A stretch of DNA of 64,000 nucleotides from Haematococcus lacustris (taxonomy: Eukaryota > Chlorophyta > Chlorophyceae > Chlamydomonadales > Haematococcaceae), in contig JASKMD010000026.1 in the NCBI GenBank assembly GCA_030144725.1, positions 4,772,552 through 4,836,551 on the forward strand, written 5' to 3'. The translations under genes and the position numbers were made by a program. Under the pieces are notes generated by a model. That model searched no databases. It was not told the DNA's origin and was given only the letters and a program-made list of their open reading frames with translations. Below, one piece after another: positions 9,686 through 19,257 of this stretch. The number at the start of each line of letters is the position of its first letter. The stretch's first letter is position 1.

Positions 9686-9964
9686 GGTGTAAGGGCGCGC
9701 TCCGCGTAGGCCCTTAGTGTCGTCTGGGCTGTCACGGTTAACCCGAGGCAGCTACAGGATATCGGTCACACCGCATTAGTGTGAGTTGGCAGGTTAAGCC
9801 TAGCAGCGTAAGCTGTGAGGACAACTGGTTCGATTCCAGGGGGCCCCGTTCTAAGCCCTAGCCTTCTCACGGTGGTGCCTTGTGGCCGACGGTTTCAGTA
9901 CCCGCACTTCGGTGCCCTCCGGCCGGCTCAGTGTTACACATGGTTCAAAAGGTCCAGCGTCGCC

Positions 9965-9973
9965 TTTATAAGG
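9965..9973 (+). promoter_or_regulatory. TATA box of the Ty3/gypsy LTR
   Basis: TTTATAAGG lies about 65-70 bp upstream of the gag ATG and recurs in the right terminal repeat at about 18438-18446. It is the best candidate for the U3 promoter. It would leave only ~40 bases of leader before gag. Confidence 0.5.
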
Positions 9974-10037
9974 CTGCACGCTACAAGAGGTTTCCGACCG
10001 ACGTAGCCAGTTAACGCTCTGCCTCGACCATATCAAA

Positions 10038-12134
10038 ATGGTTCGAAGTGCCCGACTTGAATACACAATCACCCCGGAGGATGAGGCTCTCGCTAGGCTC
10101 TATAGGTTGCGACCAGCTAGGCGTGGGCCTACCGTTGCACCTACCCCCGAGGCAGTTGCTGCCCGGGAAGCAGCGGATGCTGCAAGGCTTGTCAGTCCTC
10201 GCGACGCGGCCATTGCTAAGCTCCCTGCAAATATTGACCCGGCTTCGCCCGCGGCCACCGAACTGATAAACTTCCTAGAGGAGCAGTCCTGGCCTGAGGC
10301 CCACACTGAGTACCCTGTGTACCTTCACGGTCGCTCGGTCACTGAACATGAGGCTATGCTTGAGGCCTCGCTCCAGCGGATGGTTGCCCGCAATGCAGCT
10401 GCTCCCCCTGTTGACGAGGAGGAGGACCAGGAGGATGGGGAGGTCGACGAGGAGGAGCCCGACGAGCGCGACGTCACCATCGACCAGCTACAGTCCGCCC
10501 TCCGGGCACGCGAGGACACCCTGACTGCAGTACGGGCTCAGCTCACCGCCCTCGAGGCCAGTCACGGCGCTGTCGGTGCTGGGGTGAGTCGTGCTGGTAT
10601 TCCCGGCCTCCCAGCTCCTGCCTTGTCGCCTCAGCCCTCTAGGCTGCCTGCCATGCATTATCGCAATACTGTAGCCAGCCTGTTTGACTCGGGTCGCCTT
10701 GCTCGTCATGCTCCTGCTGATGCTGCTGCACCCCAGTCTGCTGGCTTGCAGGAGGCTGGTCCCCAGCCTGCAGGTGGGTCTACAGGTCCCCATTCCCCTG
10801 CTGCAGGTCATGCAGGCAATGGTAGTTCTGCTGCCCAGCCTGTCATGCACAATGCTGCACGCACTACTGCTGCTGCTGCATCTGCTGCACGTGTTGCATT
10901 CACTGCTGCACCAGCCACAGTGGCCCAGGGTGCTCCTGCCTCTGACAGGACTCCCGTAGGACAGAGTCTCAGGCCTGTCTCCAAGCCCTCAGCATCCATT
11001 GCTGCCATTCGTCAGAAGTATGCTGGTCTAGCTGGTGGTGCTGCCCCACTCCCACATGCTGATGTACCTCAGGTGCCTGACACTGTGATGCACTCCCACA
11101 GGGGCTTGCCTCCTATTGAGCGTTGGACTGATAACAGCCTTGCTCAGGGGAAACGTGCTGTCACATTTCTTGAAGACTTGGAAGTGCATTGTGCCACCAA
11201 CAACCTTGATCCTGCCCTTGCTCTGCCATCTTTCCTGTCAGGCAAGGCTAGGGAGATATGGTTCAAGTCCATCAGGGATTCTTATGCCCTGACCTACAGT
11301 GGGTATCCCCCCTGGCACTATCTGTGCAAGCAGTTTGTTGAGATGGTAGGGGAGGACTTGACAACTGACCTTGACCATGCTCATGACAAACTGATGAACC
11401 TTGAGCTGCTCCGCATGACCTCAGGTGTCACCCTGCAGGAGTACATTACTGACTTCCGCAATACCATCACTCTGTGTGGTACAGGGTGCATGAACAGAGC
11501 ACTGACTGTGGCAACCTTTCAGAGGGGGCTCACACCCCAACTGCGTGGTGCTGTGGCTAAAGACCTCAGGTCCTTGCCTGACCCCACCCTTGATGATGCT
11601 GTAGCTGCTGCCATTGACAACCATAAGGCTGGCATTGCTGCTGCTGGTGCCAATGCTGCTTCTAACAAGCGTGGTGGTGGTAGTCATGCTGCTGCTGTTC
11701 GACCGCAGATCTCTGCTGTCCGGGCTTCGGTCACTCCTTTCACTCCTGGCCGTCCCGGCCGCGCCGGCGGCGCTGGTGGCGCTGGGACTTCTCGTTCTCA
11801 CGCTGCTGCGGCTTCGCCTCCGGTGCCAGTCGTCTGGTGCTACCACTGTGGCGTCACCGGTCACCGGTCCACAGAGTGCACTGACGCCCACCTTACTCAG
11901 GAGGAGGCAATGCGCAAGAATGGCAACACCGGTATGTACCAGGCCTTGCAGGCAGCCAACCAGAAGCTGAAGTCTGCCTCTGGCAACAAGCGCCCTCGCC
12001 CCCAGCCTCCTGCTGACCATGGTGGCTCAGCCCCTGGCCCCAGCCAACCCCGCACTGGCCCTGGTGGCCGCGGTGGCCGTTCTGGCCGTGGTGGAGGTGG
12101 TCGTGGTGGTGGCCGTGCTCCTGGTCCCCCCTAG
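10038..12134 (+). CDS. gag: Gag polyprotein of Ty3/gypsy element
   Basis: 698 codons; ATG 10038 in a good context (AAAATGG). Gag forms the virus-like particle and packages the RNA. Seen in order: Ala-rich N-terminus; very acidic stretch (about residues 126-145) followed by a coiled-coil-like segment (145-180); Ala/Pro-rich linker; a retrotransposon gag core (about 390-530, containing 'EYITDFRNTI'); zinc knuckle Cys601-x2-Cys604-x4-His609-x4-Cys614; RGG-like basic C-terminus. It ends at a TAG (12132-12134), after which the same frame stays open into pol, so the two are divided by one stop codon. The ORF is intact. The first 63 codons are repeated beyond the 3' end of the element. Confidence 0.92.
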   Translation: MVRSARLEYTITPEDEALARLYRLRPARRGPTVAPTPEAVAAREAADAARLVSPRDAAIAKLPANIDPASPAATELINFLEEQSWPEAHTEYPVYLHGRSVTEHEAMLEASLQRMVARNAAAPPVDEEEDQEDGEVDEEEPDERDVTIDQLQSALRAREDTLTAVRAQLTALEASHGAVGAGVSRAGIPGLPAPALSPQPSRLPAMHYRNTVASLFDSGRLARHAPADAAAPQSAGLQEAGPQPAGGSTGPHSPAAGHAGNGSSAAQPVMHNAARTTAAAASAARVAFTAAPATVAQGAPASDRTPVGQSLRPVSKPSASIAAIRQKYAGLAGGAAPLPHADVPQVPDTVMHSHRGLPPIERWTDNSLAQGKRAVTFLEDLEVHCATNNLDPALALPSFLSGKAREIWFKSIRDSYALTYSGYPPWHYLCKQFVEMVGEDLTTDLDHAHDKLMNLELLRMTSGVTLQEYITDFRNTITLCGTGCMNRALTVATFQRGLTPQLRGAVAKDLRSLPDPTLDDAVAAAIDNHKAGIAAAGANAASNKRGGGSHAAAVRPQISAVRASVTPFTPGRPGRAGGAGGAGTSRSHAAAASPPVPVVWCYHCGVTGHRSTECTDAHLTQEEAMRKNGNTGMYQALQAANQKLKSASGNKRPRPQPPADHGGSAPGPSQPRTGPGGRGGRSGRGGGGRGGGRAPGPP

Positions 12135-14339
12135 GGTTTTGCCCTGTCAGGTAGCCAGACCTGTACTGTGGTACCCACATGTCCTGCTGCTGATGAACTT
12201 AAGACTGTACTTTGTGGTACTGCTCAAGAGGAGGGATCTCTGCATTTCCTGTTTACTGGCACTGTCAATGGGCATCAGGCACGCTTTCTGTGTGACACTG
12301 GTGCTACTCACTCCTTTGTTAGCACTGCCTTTGCTATGAAGCATGCACTGCCACTGGAGTCTCTCCCCAAAGCACGACAGTGGTCCCTGGCTGACAACAC
12401 CACTCTGTCCTGCAAGCACTTCGCCACTGTGGACTTATGTCTGCCTGGTCACTGTGCCACATGCAAGCTGACGGTCATGCCTAGCTTTGTGCAGGGTTAT
12501 GACGTGCTTCTGGGTGATGAGTGGCTTTTTGCCAACAAGGCCACCCTTTCTTATGAGAGTAAAACTCTTTCTTTGGCTGCTGGTTGCAAGACTGCTGTAA
12601 CACTGCCATGTCCTGCTGTGACAGTTCCAAAGGGTGCTGGGTTCTGTTCTTCTGTAAGACCAACCCCTGCCTTTTTAATCAATGCTCTCAGAGCCAAGCC
12701 TGAGTTAATCTCAGCAACCCAGGCGTCCAGGTGGCTCCGTAATGGAGGCCGTGCTGTGGTGGCTATGGTCATGGCTGATGGCTCTGCCTCTACCAGTCCT
12801 GGTAACCCCAGTGACACTGACAATCCTCACATACCTGCAGCTATCAAAGCTGAGCTCCAAGCTCTCCTCAATGAGTACAGTGATGTGTTTGAACCAATCA
12901 CTAGTACTCCCCCTGAACGTCCTGTGGGTCATACCATACCCCTGGTCCCTGACTCTCGTCCACCTGTGACACCCATGTACCGTCTCAGTAAACCTGAGCA
13001 GGAGGAACTCAAGAAGCAGATCAAGGACTACCTGGCCAAAGGTATGATTGAGCCCAGCTCCTCTCCCTATGCTGCCCCCATCCTGTTTGTGCAAAAGAAG
13101 TCTGGTGAGCTTCGTATGTGCATTGACTACCGTCAGCTCAACAAGCTGACACTACGTGACCAGTACCCCTTGCCCAGGATTGATGATCTGTTTGACAGGT
13201 TGTCAGGGTGCTCTGTCTTCTCCTCCCTTGACCTACAAGCTGGTTATCACCAGATCAGGATCACCCCTGAGGACGTCCCCAAGACCGCCTTCAGGACTCC
13301 TGAGGGTCATTTCCAATTCAAGGTACTGTCCTTTGGCCTGACCAATGCACCTGCCACTTTCCAGCGTGTCATGAATGATGCTTTTGCACCTGTTCTGGGA
13401 AAGTGTGCACTAGTCTATCTAGATGACATACTGGTCATGTCTAAGTCTTTACCTGATCACATGCAACACCTACGCCTCGTCTTTGACCTGCTGCGTGCTA
13501 ACAAGTTGTTTGCCAAGATGTCCAAATGTGAGTTTATGCAGCTCACCCTGAAATTCCTTGGCCATGTGATCACAGCTGGTGCTATCTCAGTGGATCCTGA
13601 TAAGGTGAGAGCCATCGCAGATTGGCCTCTCCCTTCCTCCCTGACCCAGCTGCAGTCATTCCTGGGTGCTGCCAACTTTGTTCGCAAGTTTGTACAAGGC
13701 TTCAGTGCCATCTCAGCACCCTTGACTGATCTGTGTGGGAAGCTCAGTGCCACATTCCCATGGCACTCCTGGCCTGACCATGAACGTCTTGCCTTCCATG
13801 AGCTTAAGTCTGCTGTGGCTAACGTGCCCATGCTGCGCCTGCCAGATCATACTCAACCCTTCCAGGTGTACTGTGATGCCTCACTCCAAGGCGTAGGCGC
13901 GGTCCTGATGCAGGATGGGTACCCCCTTGCTTATCTCAGCAAGAAGTTGTCCTCTGCTGAGGTCAATTACACCACAGGTGAGCAAGAGATGTTAGCTCTT
14001 GTCTCAGCCTGCAAAGAATGGCGTTGCTACCTTGAAGGTGTGCCATTCACTCTGTTCACCGATCATAAGCCTTTGATTTCACTGCCTACACAAAAGACTT
14101 TGTCTAGGCGTCAGGCTAGGTGGATGGAGCTGCTGTCTAGGTTTGACTTTAAGCTGGAGTATATTCCTGGCCCTGTCAACCCAGCAGATCCTTTATCCCG
14201 GTTGTCTACTGGCCCCCAGGAAGGTGCCACTGTGTGTGCTATGACCACCAGAAGGCAGTACAAACTTTCCTGTGGGGGGAAGGGAGCTAGTGGTGCTCGA
14301 GCCCTTGAGGCCAATGCCCCTGCTGCAGTCTCTGCGAAA
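12135..14339 (+). CDS. pol: Pol part 1: protease, reverse transcriptase, RNase H (interrupted by Helitron)
   Basis: The same frame as gag continues after the UAG; the first ATG is far inside, so expression by readthrough or by a gag-pol fusion is more likely than a separate start (a GTG at 12168 is the first near-cognate codon). Domains by position: aspartic protease with Asp-Thr-Gly-Ala at 12294-12305; RT with 'SLDLQAGYHQI' near 13230 and catalytic Tyr-Leu-Asp-Asp at 13416-13427; RNase H with Asp at 13875 and the Thr-Asp-His motif near 14058. The element coding ends at 14339 where the Helitron begins; the ORF then reads into Helitron sequence and stops at 14418-14420. A product from here lacks integrase. 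Confidence 0.92.
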
Positions 14340-14989
14340 TCTATACTATTAAAACTGCTAGGGGGGGGGTTCGGCGGAACGGCCTGCGATTGCGCGCACA
14401 GCCTCGCAATAATTATGTAAGGACTCCCTCCGCACAGAATCGCGAAAGATGCACTGTGCCGTGAGATCGACTTCCGATCTGCGGTTCTAACGCCCCACAA
14501 ATAGTAGATACCAGCGAACCTGGCTCAGCAAACGATGGCGATGCAGCTTGCGCAGAGATAGTTCAAAGTCAGCGGACGGTCTAAAAGTCAAACGGTTCAC
14601 AGCCAAAAAGTCAAACGAGTCAAGTCCAACGATGGCTGCGGCCACATTTGGCTGCGGCTGCTGACGAGCTACAGCGTAGCCAGCTATAATAGCCCCCTCA
14701 TGCGACCCTCCTCCGTGCCGCTCTAAAAGGGCATTGCGACGAGTAGGCTGGATGATTGCAGTTGGCCTTCAAGCCGTGCCATGCCACGATGTAACGATGG
14801 GGCTTTGTACACAGGTATACGTAGCGTACCCCAATCCCGTAATCGCGGGTCAAATGCAAGTCGCTGCGATATGCAGCCAGCCAGCCATGACAGTCATTGC
14901 ACGGGAACCACCCGATGATGCATACGAGGAATGTGGCGACGAGACCCGGACATGGCAGCCGGGCATCCGGTCGAGCAGCAACAGGGCAG

Positions 14990-15860
14990 CCGGGCAGCCA
15001 TCAGGGTAGGGCAGCAGCAGGGCATCAGGGCAGCCGGTCAGGGTAGGGCAGCAGCAGGGCATCAGGGCAGCCATTAGGGTAGGGCAGCAGCAGGGCAGCA
15101 GGGCAGCCGGTCAGGGTAGGGCAGCATCAGGGCATCAGGGGCAGCCATCAGGGTAGGGCAGCAGCAGGGCATCAGGGCAGCCGGTCAGGGTAGGGCAGCA
15201 GCAGGTCAGCCGGGCAGCCATTAGGGTAGGGCAGCAGCAGGGCAGCAGGGCAGCCGGTCAGGGTAGGGCAGCAGCAGGGCAGCAGGGCAGCCGGTCAGGG
15301 TAGGGCAGCAGCAGGTCAGCCGGGCAGCCATTAGGGCAGGGCAGCAGGGCAGCCGGTCAGGGTAGGGCAGCAGCAGGGCAGCAGGGCAGCCGGTCAGGGT
15401 AGGGCAGCAGCAGGGTAGCCATTAGGGTAGGGCAGCAGCAGGGCATCAGGGCAGCCGGTCAGGGTAGGGCAGCAGCAGGTCAGCCGGGCAGCCATTAGGG
15501 CAGGGCAGCAGGGCAGCCGGTCAGGGTAGGGCAGCAGCAGGGCAGCCATTAGGGCAGGGCAGCAGGGCAGCCGGTCAGGGTAGGGCAGCAGCAGGTCAGC
15601 CGGGCAGCCATTAGGGCAGGGCAGCAGCAGGGCAGCGGGGCAGCCGGTCAGGGTAGGGCAGCAGCAGGTCAGCAGGGCAGCCGGTCAGGGTAGGGCAGCA
15701 GCAGGTCAGCAGGGCAGCCATTAGGGCAGGGCAGCAGCAGGGCAGCAGGGCAGCCGGTCAGGGTAGGGCAGCAGCAGGTCAGCCGGGCAGCCATTAGGGC
15801 AGGGCAGCAGCAGGTCAGCCGGGCAGCCATTAGGGTAGGGCAGCTACAGGGCAGCAGGGC
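14990..15860 (+). repeat. G-rich minisatellite inside the Helitron
   Basis: About 24 imperfect copies of a ~37-bp unit built from GGTCAGGGTAGGGCAGCAGC, CAGGGCAGC and similar blocks, with deletions giving shorter variants (AGCCATTAGGG type). Runs of GGG at short spacing make the G-rich strand a candidate for G-quadruplexes. Helitrons often carry internal minisatellites. Confidence 0.85.
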
Positions 15861-16250
15861 GGGAGTTTTTATGGTTGTTGTGCACCAAACTGCCTACTCA
15901 CTTTCTCAAAATGATGACCTTGCACCTACGGTTCGCCCTACGGACCTATGCATACAGTATATACATACGTATATACCATCATTTTAGTCGCCGCATACGC
16001 TTCAGGCCAACCCTACAGGTAATGTTGTGTACAGTGAGGTGTTTGCTGCATAGCCTGCTGGCCCTGACACCGATGAGGGGTTGGTAGGGCAGACACAGCC
16101 ATTGCTGTCACAGTCGTACTCAGACTTAGCACTCAGTCTCACACATCCAGCAATTAGACTCAGCACTCAGCACTGTGGCCTGGTGCAAGAGCTGGTGCAA
16201 GGACTGGTGCAAGAGCATTGTGGCCGGAGGCCGCAGCTTGGTCCGTGTGC

Positions 16251-16283
16251 CCCGTCCGCTGTCGGACGGGCCCGCTGTACTAG
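16251..16283 (+). terminator. Helitron 3' hairpin and CTAG end
   Basis: CCCGTCCG (16251-16258) pairs perfectly with CGGACGGG (16263-16270) around a 4-base loop CTGT, followed after 9 bases by CTAG. This is the rolling-circle replication terminator of Helitrons, not a transcription terminator. Confidence 0.9.
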
Positions 16284-17837
16284 TCCTCCTTAACTCCAGA
16301 AGCTACTGCAAATACTACTGATAAAAGCCATATTCGGGATTTTGTCCCCTTGGTCACCTCTACATCTGACACCTCAGTGCACTATCCTGCGGCTCCTGCC
16401 CATCCTCTGGGTTTGTCTGATCAACTCATCCAAGGATACCGGCTTGACCCTGCGTTTAATGCTGAAGCTGATCTGTCCAGCATGTACCAGGACACACATG
16501 GCCTATGGCGGCTCACTGGTAAGGATAAGGTAGTGGTCCCCAATGATTCTGAGCTGCGCAATCACATCTTACACGAGATGCATGATGCAGTCTATTCAGG
16601 TCATGTGGGCATCAATAAAACCCTGGAACGTGTGTCACGTGTGTTTTGGTGGAACACAATGCGTGATGACGTCAGGTACTATGTGTCCACATGTGATGCC
16701 TGTCAACGTGACAAGGCGTCCTCTCTCAAGCCAGGTGGCCTACTCAACCCTCTGTCTATACCTGACTACCGCTGGGAGTCTGTGTCCATGGACTTCATTA
16801 CCAAGCTACCCTCTGGGTCACATGGGTATGATGCTATCTGTGTCTTTGTGGACAGGCTCAGCAAGATGGTTCACTTTGTGCCCTGCCGTGAGGACCTTAA
16901 GGCCCGCCGTTTTGCACAACTGTTCATTGACAATGTGTATAAACTGCATGGCATGCTTGCTGAGCTGATCTCTGACCGTGGCTCACTGTTCACCAGTGTG
17001 TTCTGGCGGGAGGTCATGAGGCGCTGTGGCTCTAAGCCTGCCCTCTCATCATCTTATCATCCACAGTCAGATGGCCAGACAGAAAGGTATAACCGTGTGT
17101 TAGAGGAGATGCTCAGGCACTATATCTCCCCTACTCAATCTGACTGGCCTGACTACTTAGCCTTGGCTGAGTTTGCTGTCAACAACTCGTGGCAGGAGTC
17201 CATCCAGTCCACCCCCTTCCTGGTCAACACAGGTCAGTCCCCAATGACTATTGGCCTACGTGATCTGCCTTATGGGGGCCGTTGTCCCTCTGCTCATGCC
17301 TTTACCCGTTGGTGGCAGGATGCTGTTGCCAATGCCAGGAAGTGCATGGCTGCAGCCCAATCCCGTCAGGCTGCCTATGCCAATAAGGCCAGGCGTGACG
17401 TTGAGTACAAGGTGGGCCAGAAGGTGTTGCTCAGCACCAAGAATCTCAAGCTTAAGCCTGGGAAGGCTCGCAAGCTCATACCTAGGTATGTGGGTCCCTT
17501 TGAGATCCTGCTTCTGGTTGGTGCAGTTGCTGTCAAGCTAGACCTGCCTGCCAGCATGAGCCGTCTGCACCCTGTCTTCCATGTGTCACTCATCAAGCCA
17601 TACACTGGCACTGATGTTGGCTTCATGCCACCTCCTGTGACCTGGATGGATGAGACTCCTGTGTACTATGTTGAGCGTTTGCTTGACCACAAGGGTGTGA
17701 AAGACAACAAAGCCGGTTTCTACCTGGTGCAATGGGAGGGCTATGACTCCACTCACAACACCTGGGAGCCCAGGTCCAACCTGACTGGCTGTGACAAGGT
17801 CTTGGCTGAATACAATGCCATCCATCACCTTACTTAA
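16284..17837 (+). CDS. pol: Pol part 2: integrase with C-terminal chromodomain
   Basis: Open from the Helitron edge (TCC at 16284) in the same frame as pol part 1; the first internal near-start is GTG-like at 16350, so no natural start exists here. Counting residues from 16350: zinc-binding His78, His85, Cys115, Cys118; catalytic Asp148, Asp209, Glu245 (Asp-x35-Glu spacing, as in retroviral-type integrases); then a GPY/F-like region, and a chromodomain (about 430-490, with 'YLVQWEGY' and 'NTWEP'). Chromodomains steer chromovirus insertion toward particular chromatin marks. The coding part is intact but cut off from its protease/RT half by the Helitron. Confidence 0.92.
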   Translation, partial: SSLTPEATANTTDKSHIRDFVPLVTSTSDTSVHYPAAPAHPLGLSDQLIQGYRLDPAFNAEADLSSMYQDTHGLWRLTGKDKVVVPNDSELRNHILHEMHDAVYSGHVGINKTLERVSRVFWWNTMRDDVRYYVSTCDACQRDKASSLKPGGLLNPLSIPDYRWESVSMDFITKLPSGSHGYDAICVFVDRLSKMVHFVPCREDLKARRFAQLFIDNVYKLHGMLAELISDRGSLFTSVFWREVMRRCGSKPALSSSYHPQSDGQTERYNRVLEEMLRHYISPTQSDWPDYLALAEFAVNNSWQESIQSTPFLVNTGQSPMTIGLRDLPYGGRCPSAHAFTRWWQDAVANARKCMAAAQSRQAAYANKARRDVEYKVGQKVLLSTKNLKLKPGKARKLIPRYVGPFEILLLVGAVAVKLDLPASMSRLHPVFHVSLIKPYTGTDVGFMPPPVTWMDETPVYYVERLLDHKGVKDNKAGFYLVQWEGYDSTHNTWEPRSNLTGCDKVLAEYNAIHHLT

Positions 17838-18077
17838 AGTCCCCTGCATGCATGTTGCTGCGCTGCTGCATGGTGGCACTCTCTTTCTCTCTTCTCTGTG
17901 CTTACAAAGCCTACTGTTATATGTTACGGTTCCCCTTTTACAGTTGGTCTCTGACCACACCCAGCTTTGACCTGGCTCTACCTTCATGGTACCCAGTAGC
18001 TGACCAAGTGAGACCTAGGTCTTGCGAGTCTCGGGTTTAACCTGAGGCGGAACGGGCATCCCCTTGGGGGGGAGGAA
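17838..18077 (+). other. 3' untranslated part and polypurine tract
   Basis: 240 bp between the integrase stop and the right terminal repeat. No gene seen. The last bases (about 18066-18077) are a G/A tract, GGGGGGGAGGAA, directly before TGTAAGGGCG. This is the expected plus-strand priming site and fixes the 3' LTR start at 18078. Confidence 0.8.
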
Positions 18078-18700
18078 TGTAAGGGCGCGCTCCGCGTAGT
18101 CCTACGGGTTCCTAGCGCTGGTTCCTAGCGCTGGTTCCTAGCGCTGGTTCCTAGCGCTGGTGTAAGGGCGCGCTCCGCGTAGGCCCTTAGTATCGTCTGG
18201 GCTGTCACGGTTAACCCGAGGCAGCTACAGGATATCGGTCACACCGCATTAGTGTGAGTTGGCAGGTTAAGCCTAGCAGCGTAAGCTGTGAGGACAACTG
18301 GTTCGATTCCAGGGGGCCCCGTTCTAAGCCCTAGCCTTCTCACGGTAATGCCTTGTGGCTGACACTTTCAGTACCCGCACTTCGGTGCCATCCGGCCGGC
18401 TCAGTGTTACACATGGTTCAAACGGTCCAGCGTCGCCTTTATAAGGCTGCACGCTACAAGAGGTTTCCGACCGACGTAGCCAGTTAACGCTCTGCCTCGA
18501 CCATATCAAAATGGTTCGAAGTGCCCGACTTGAATACACAATCACCCCGGAGGATGAGGCTCTCGCTAGGCTCTATAGGTTGCGACCAGCTAGGCGTGGG
18601 CCTACCGTTGCACCTACCCCCGAGGCAGTTGCTGCCCGGGAAGCAGCGGATGCTGCAAGGCTTGTCAGTCCTCGCGACGCAGCCATTGCTAAGCTCCCTG
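18078..18700 (+). repeat. 3' terminal repeat including a second gag start
   Basis: 623 bp, same length as 9605-10227, about ten substitutions, no indels. It contains the 13-bp array (18107-18158), TATA box and a gag ATG (18511) with 63 codons, then switches at 18701 to L-copy DNA (GAGGAGTGGCTC). The switch does not end in the usual CA. Either this is the true LTR end, or a second tandem element truncated by recombination. Confidence 0.75.
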
Positions 18701-18757
18701 GAGGAGTGGCTCTTGGGCCCCTGGGCTCACCTGCAGCTGGACCCTCAGGTGTGGGGC
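18701..18757 (+). pseudogene. L-copy fragment next to the gap
   Basis: 57 bp identical to the L ORF around 173-229 (and 3887-3943), directly before the gap. It shows that L-type DNA flanks both sides of the retrotransposon, though from non-adjacent positions. Confidence 0.8.
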
Positions 18758-19257
18758 NNNNNNNNNNNNNNNNNNNNNNNNNNNNNNNNNNNNNNNNNNN
18801 NNNNNNNNNNNNNNNNNNNNNNNNNNNNNNNNNNNNNNNNNNNNNNNNNNNNNNNNNNNNNNNNNNNNNNNNNNNNNNNNNNNNNNNNNNNNNNNNNNNN
18901 NNNNNNNNNNNNNNNNNNNNNNNNNNNNNNNNNNNNNNNNNNNNNNNNNNNNNNNNNNNNNNNNNNNNNNNNNNNNNNNNNNNNNNNNNNNNNNNNNNNN
19001 NNNNNNNNNNNNNNNNNNNNNNNNNNNNNNNNNNNNNNNNNNNNNNNNNNNNNNNNNNNNNNNNNNNNNNNNNNNNNNNNNNNNNNNNNNNNNNNNNNNN
19101 NNNNNNNNNNNNNNNNNNNNNNNNNNNNNNNNNNNNNNNNNNNNNNNNNNNNNNNNNNNNNNNNNNNNNNNNNNNNNNNNNNNNNNNNNNNNNNNNNNNN
19201 NNNNNNNNNNNNNNNNNNNNNNNNNNNNNNNNNNNNNNNNNNNNNNNNNNNNNNNNN
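18758..19257. other. Assembly gap (500 N)
   Basis: Exactly 500 undetermined bases between an L fragment and the satellite array. The round number suggests a placeholder, so true size is unknown. Reading frames drawn across it are meaningless. Confidence 0.99.

Larger units (their letters stand above)
9605..10227 (+). repeat. 5' long terminal repeat plus start of gag (boundary unresolved)
   Basis: This is the left copy of the 623-bp terminal repeat. It holds a duplicated ~22-bp motif beginning TGTAAGGGCGC (9605 and about 9688) around four 13-bp repeats, a TATA box (9965-9973), and the gag start codon at 10038 with 63 codons of gag. A normal LTR ends before the primer-binding site and gag. Here either the LTR really includes the gag start, or the right copy is an LTR followed by the start of a second, truncated element. 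No convincing tRNA primer-binding site was recognised. Confidence 0.7.
14340..16283 (+). mobile_element. Non-autonomous Helitron, 1,944 bp, inserted in pol
   Basis: It starts with TC (TCTATACTATTAAAAC, a classic plant-type Helitron 5' end) and ends with CTAG at 16280-16283, preceded by a perfect 8-bp hairpin. It sits between A (14339) and T (16284), the canonical Helitron target, with no target duplication. It codes for no Rep/helicase and holds no supportable ORF. About half of it is a G-rich minisatellite. The rest is unique sequence with an AT-rich patch near 15950-15990. Both cut points fall on codon boundaries of pol and the length is divisible by three, so the split pol halves stay in the same frame. 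Confidence 0.93.
9605..18700 (+). mobile_element. Ty3/gypsy (chromovirus-like) LTR retrotransposon with nested Helitron
   Basis: A 623-bp sequence starting TGTAAGGGCG is repeated at 9605-10227 and 18078-18700, enclosing gag, protease, RT, RNase H, integrase and chromodomain in the Ty3/gypsy order (integrase last). A purine-rich tract precedes the right repeat. The two repeats have equal length with about ten substitutions by eye, so the insertion is moderately young. The left flank is L copy 3 at the finger region; the right flank is an earlier part of an L copy (18701-18757). The flanks do not form a simple target site, and no 4-6 bp duplication is seen. Rearrangement or misassembly at the right edge is likely. 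Confidence 0.9.

Noticed and set aside
9800..9850. tRNA gene in the LTR (GGTTCGATTCC B-box with a T-arm-like stem near 9827-9840)
   Set aside because: Only the T-arm-like part is present; no matching acceptor, D-arm or anticodon arm upstream, and the stem has a mismatch. Same in the right repeat.
12168..14420. Pol as an independent gene starting at GTG 12168
   Set aside because: The frame is open back to the gag UAG, no ATG is near, and the 3' end reads into Helitron DNA. The real coding ends at 14339.
14990..15860. Possible CRISPR-like array
   Set aside because: The repeat units are imperfect and contiguous with no unique spacers, and they sit inside a Helitron; it is a minisatellite.
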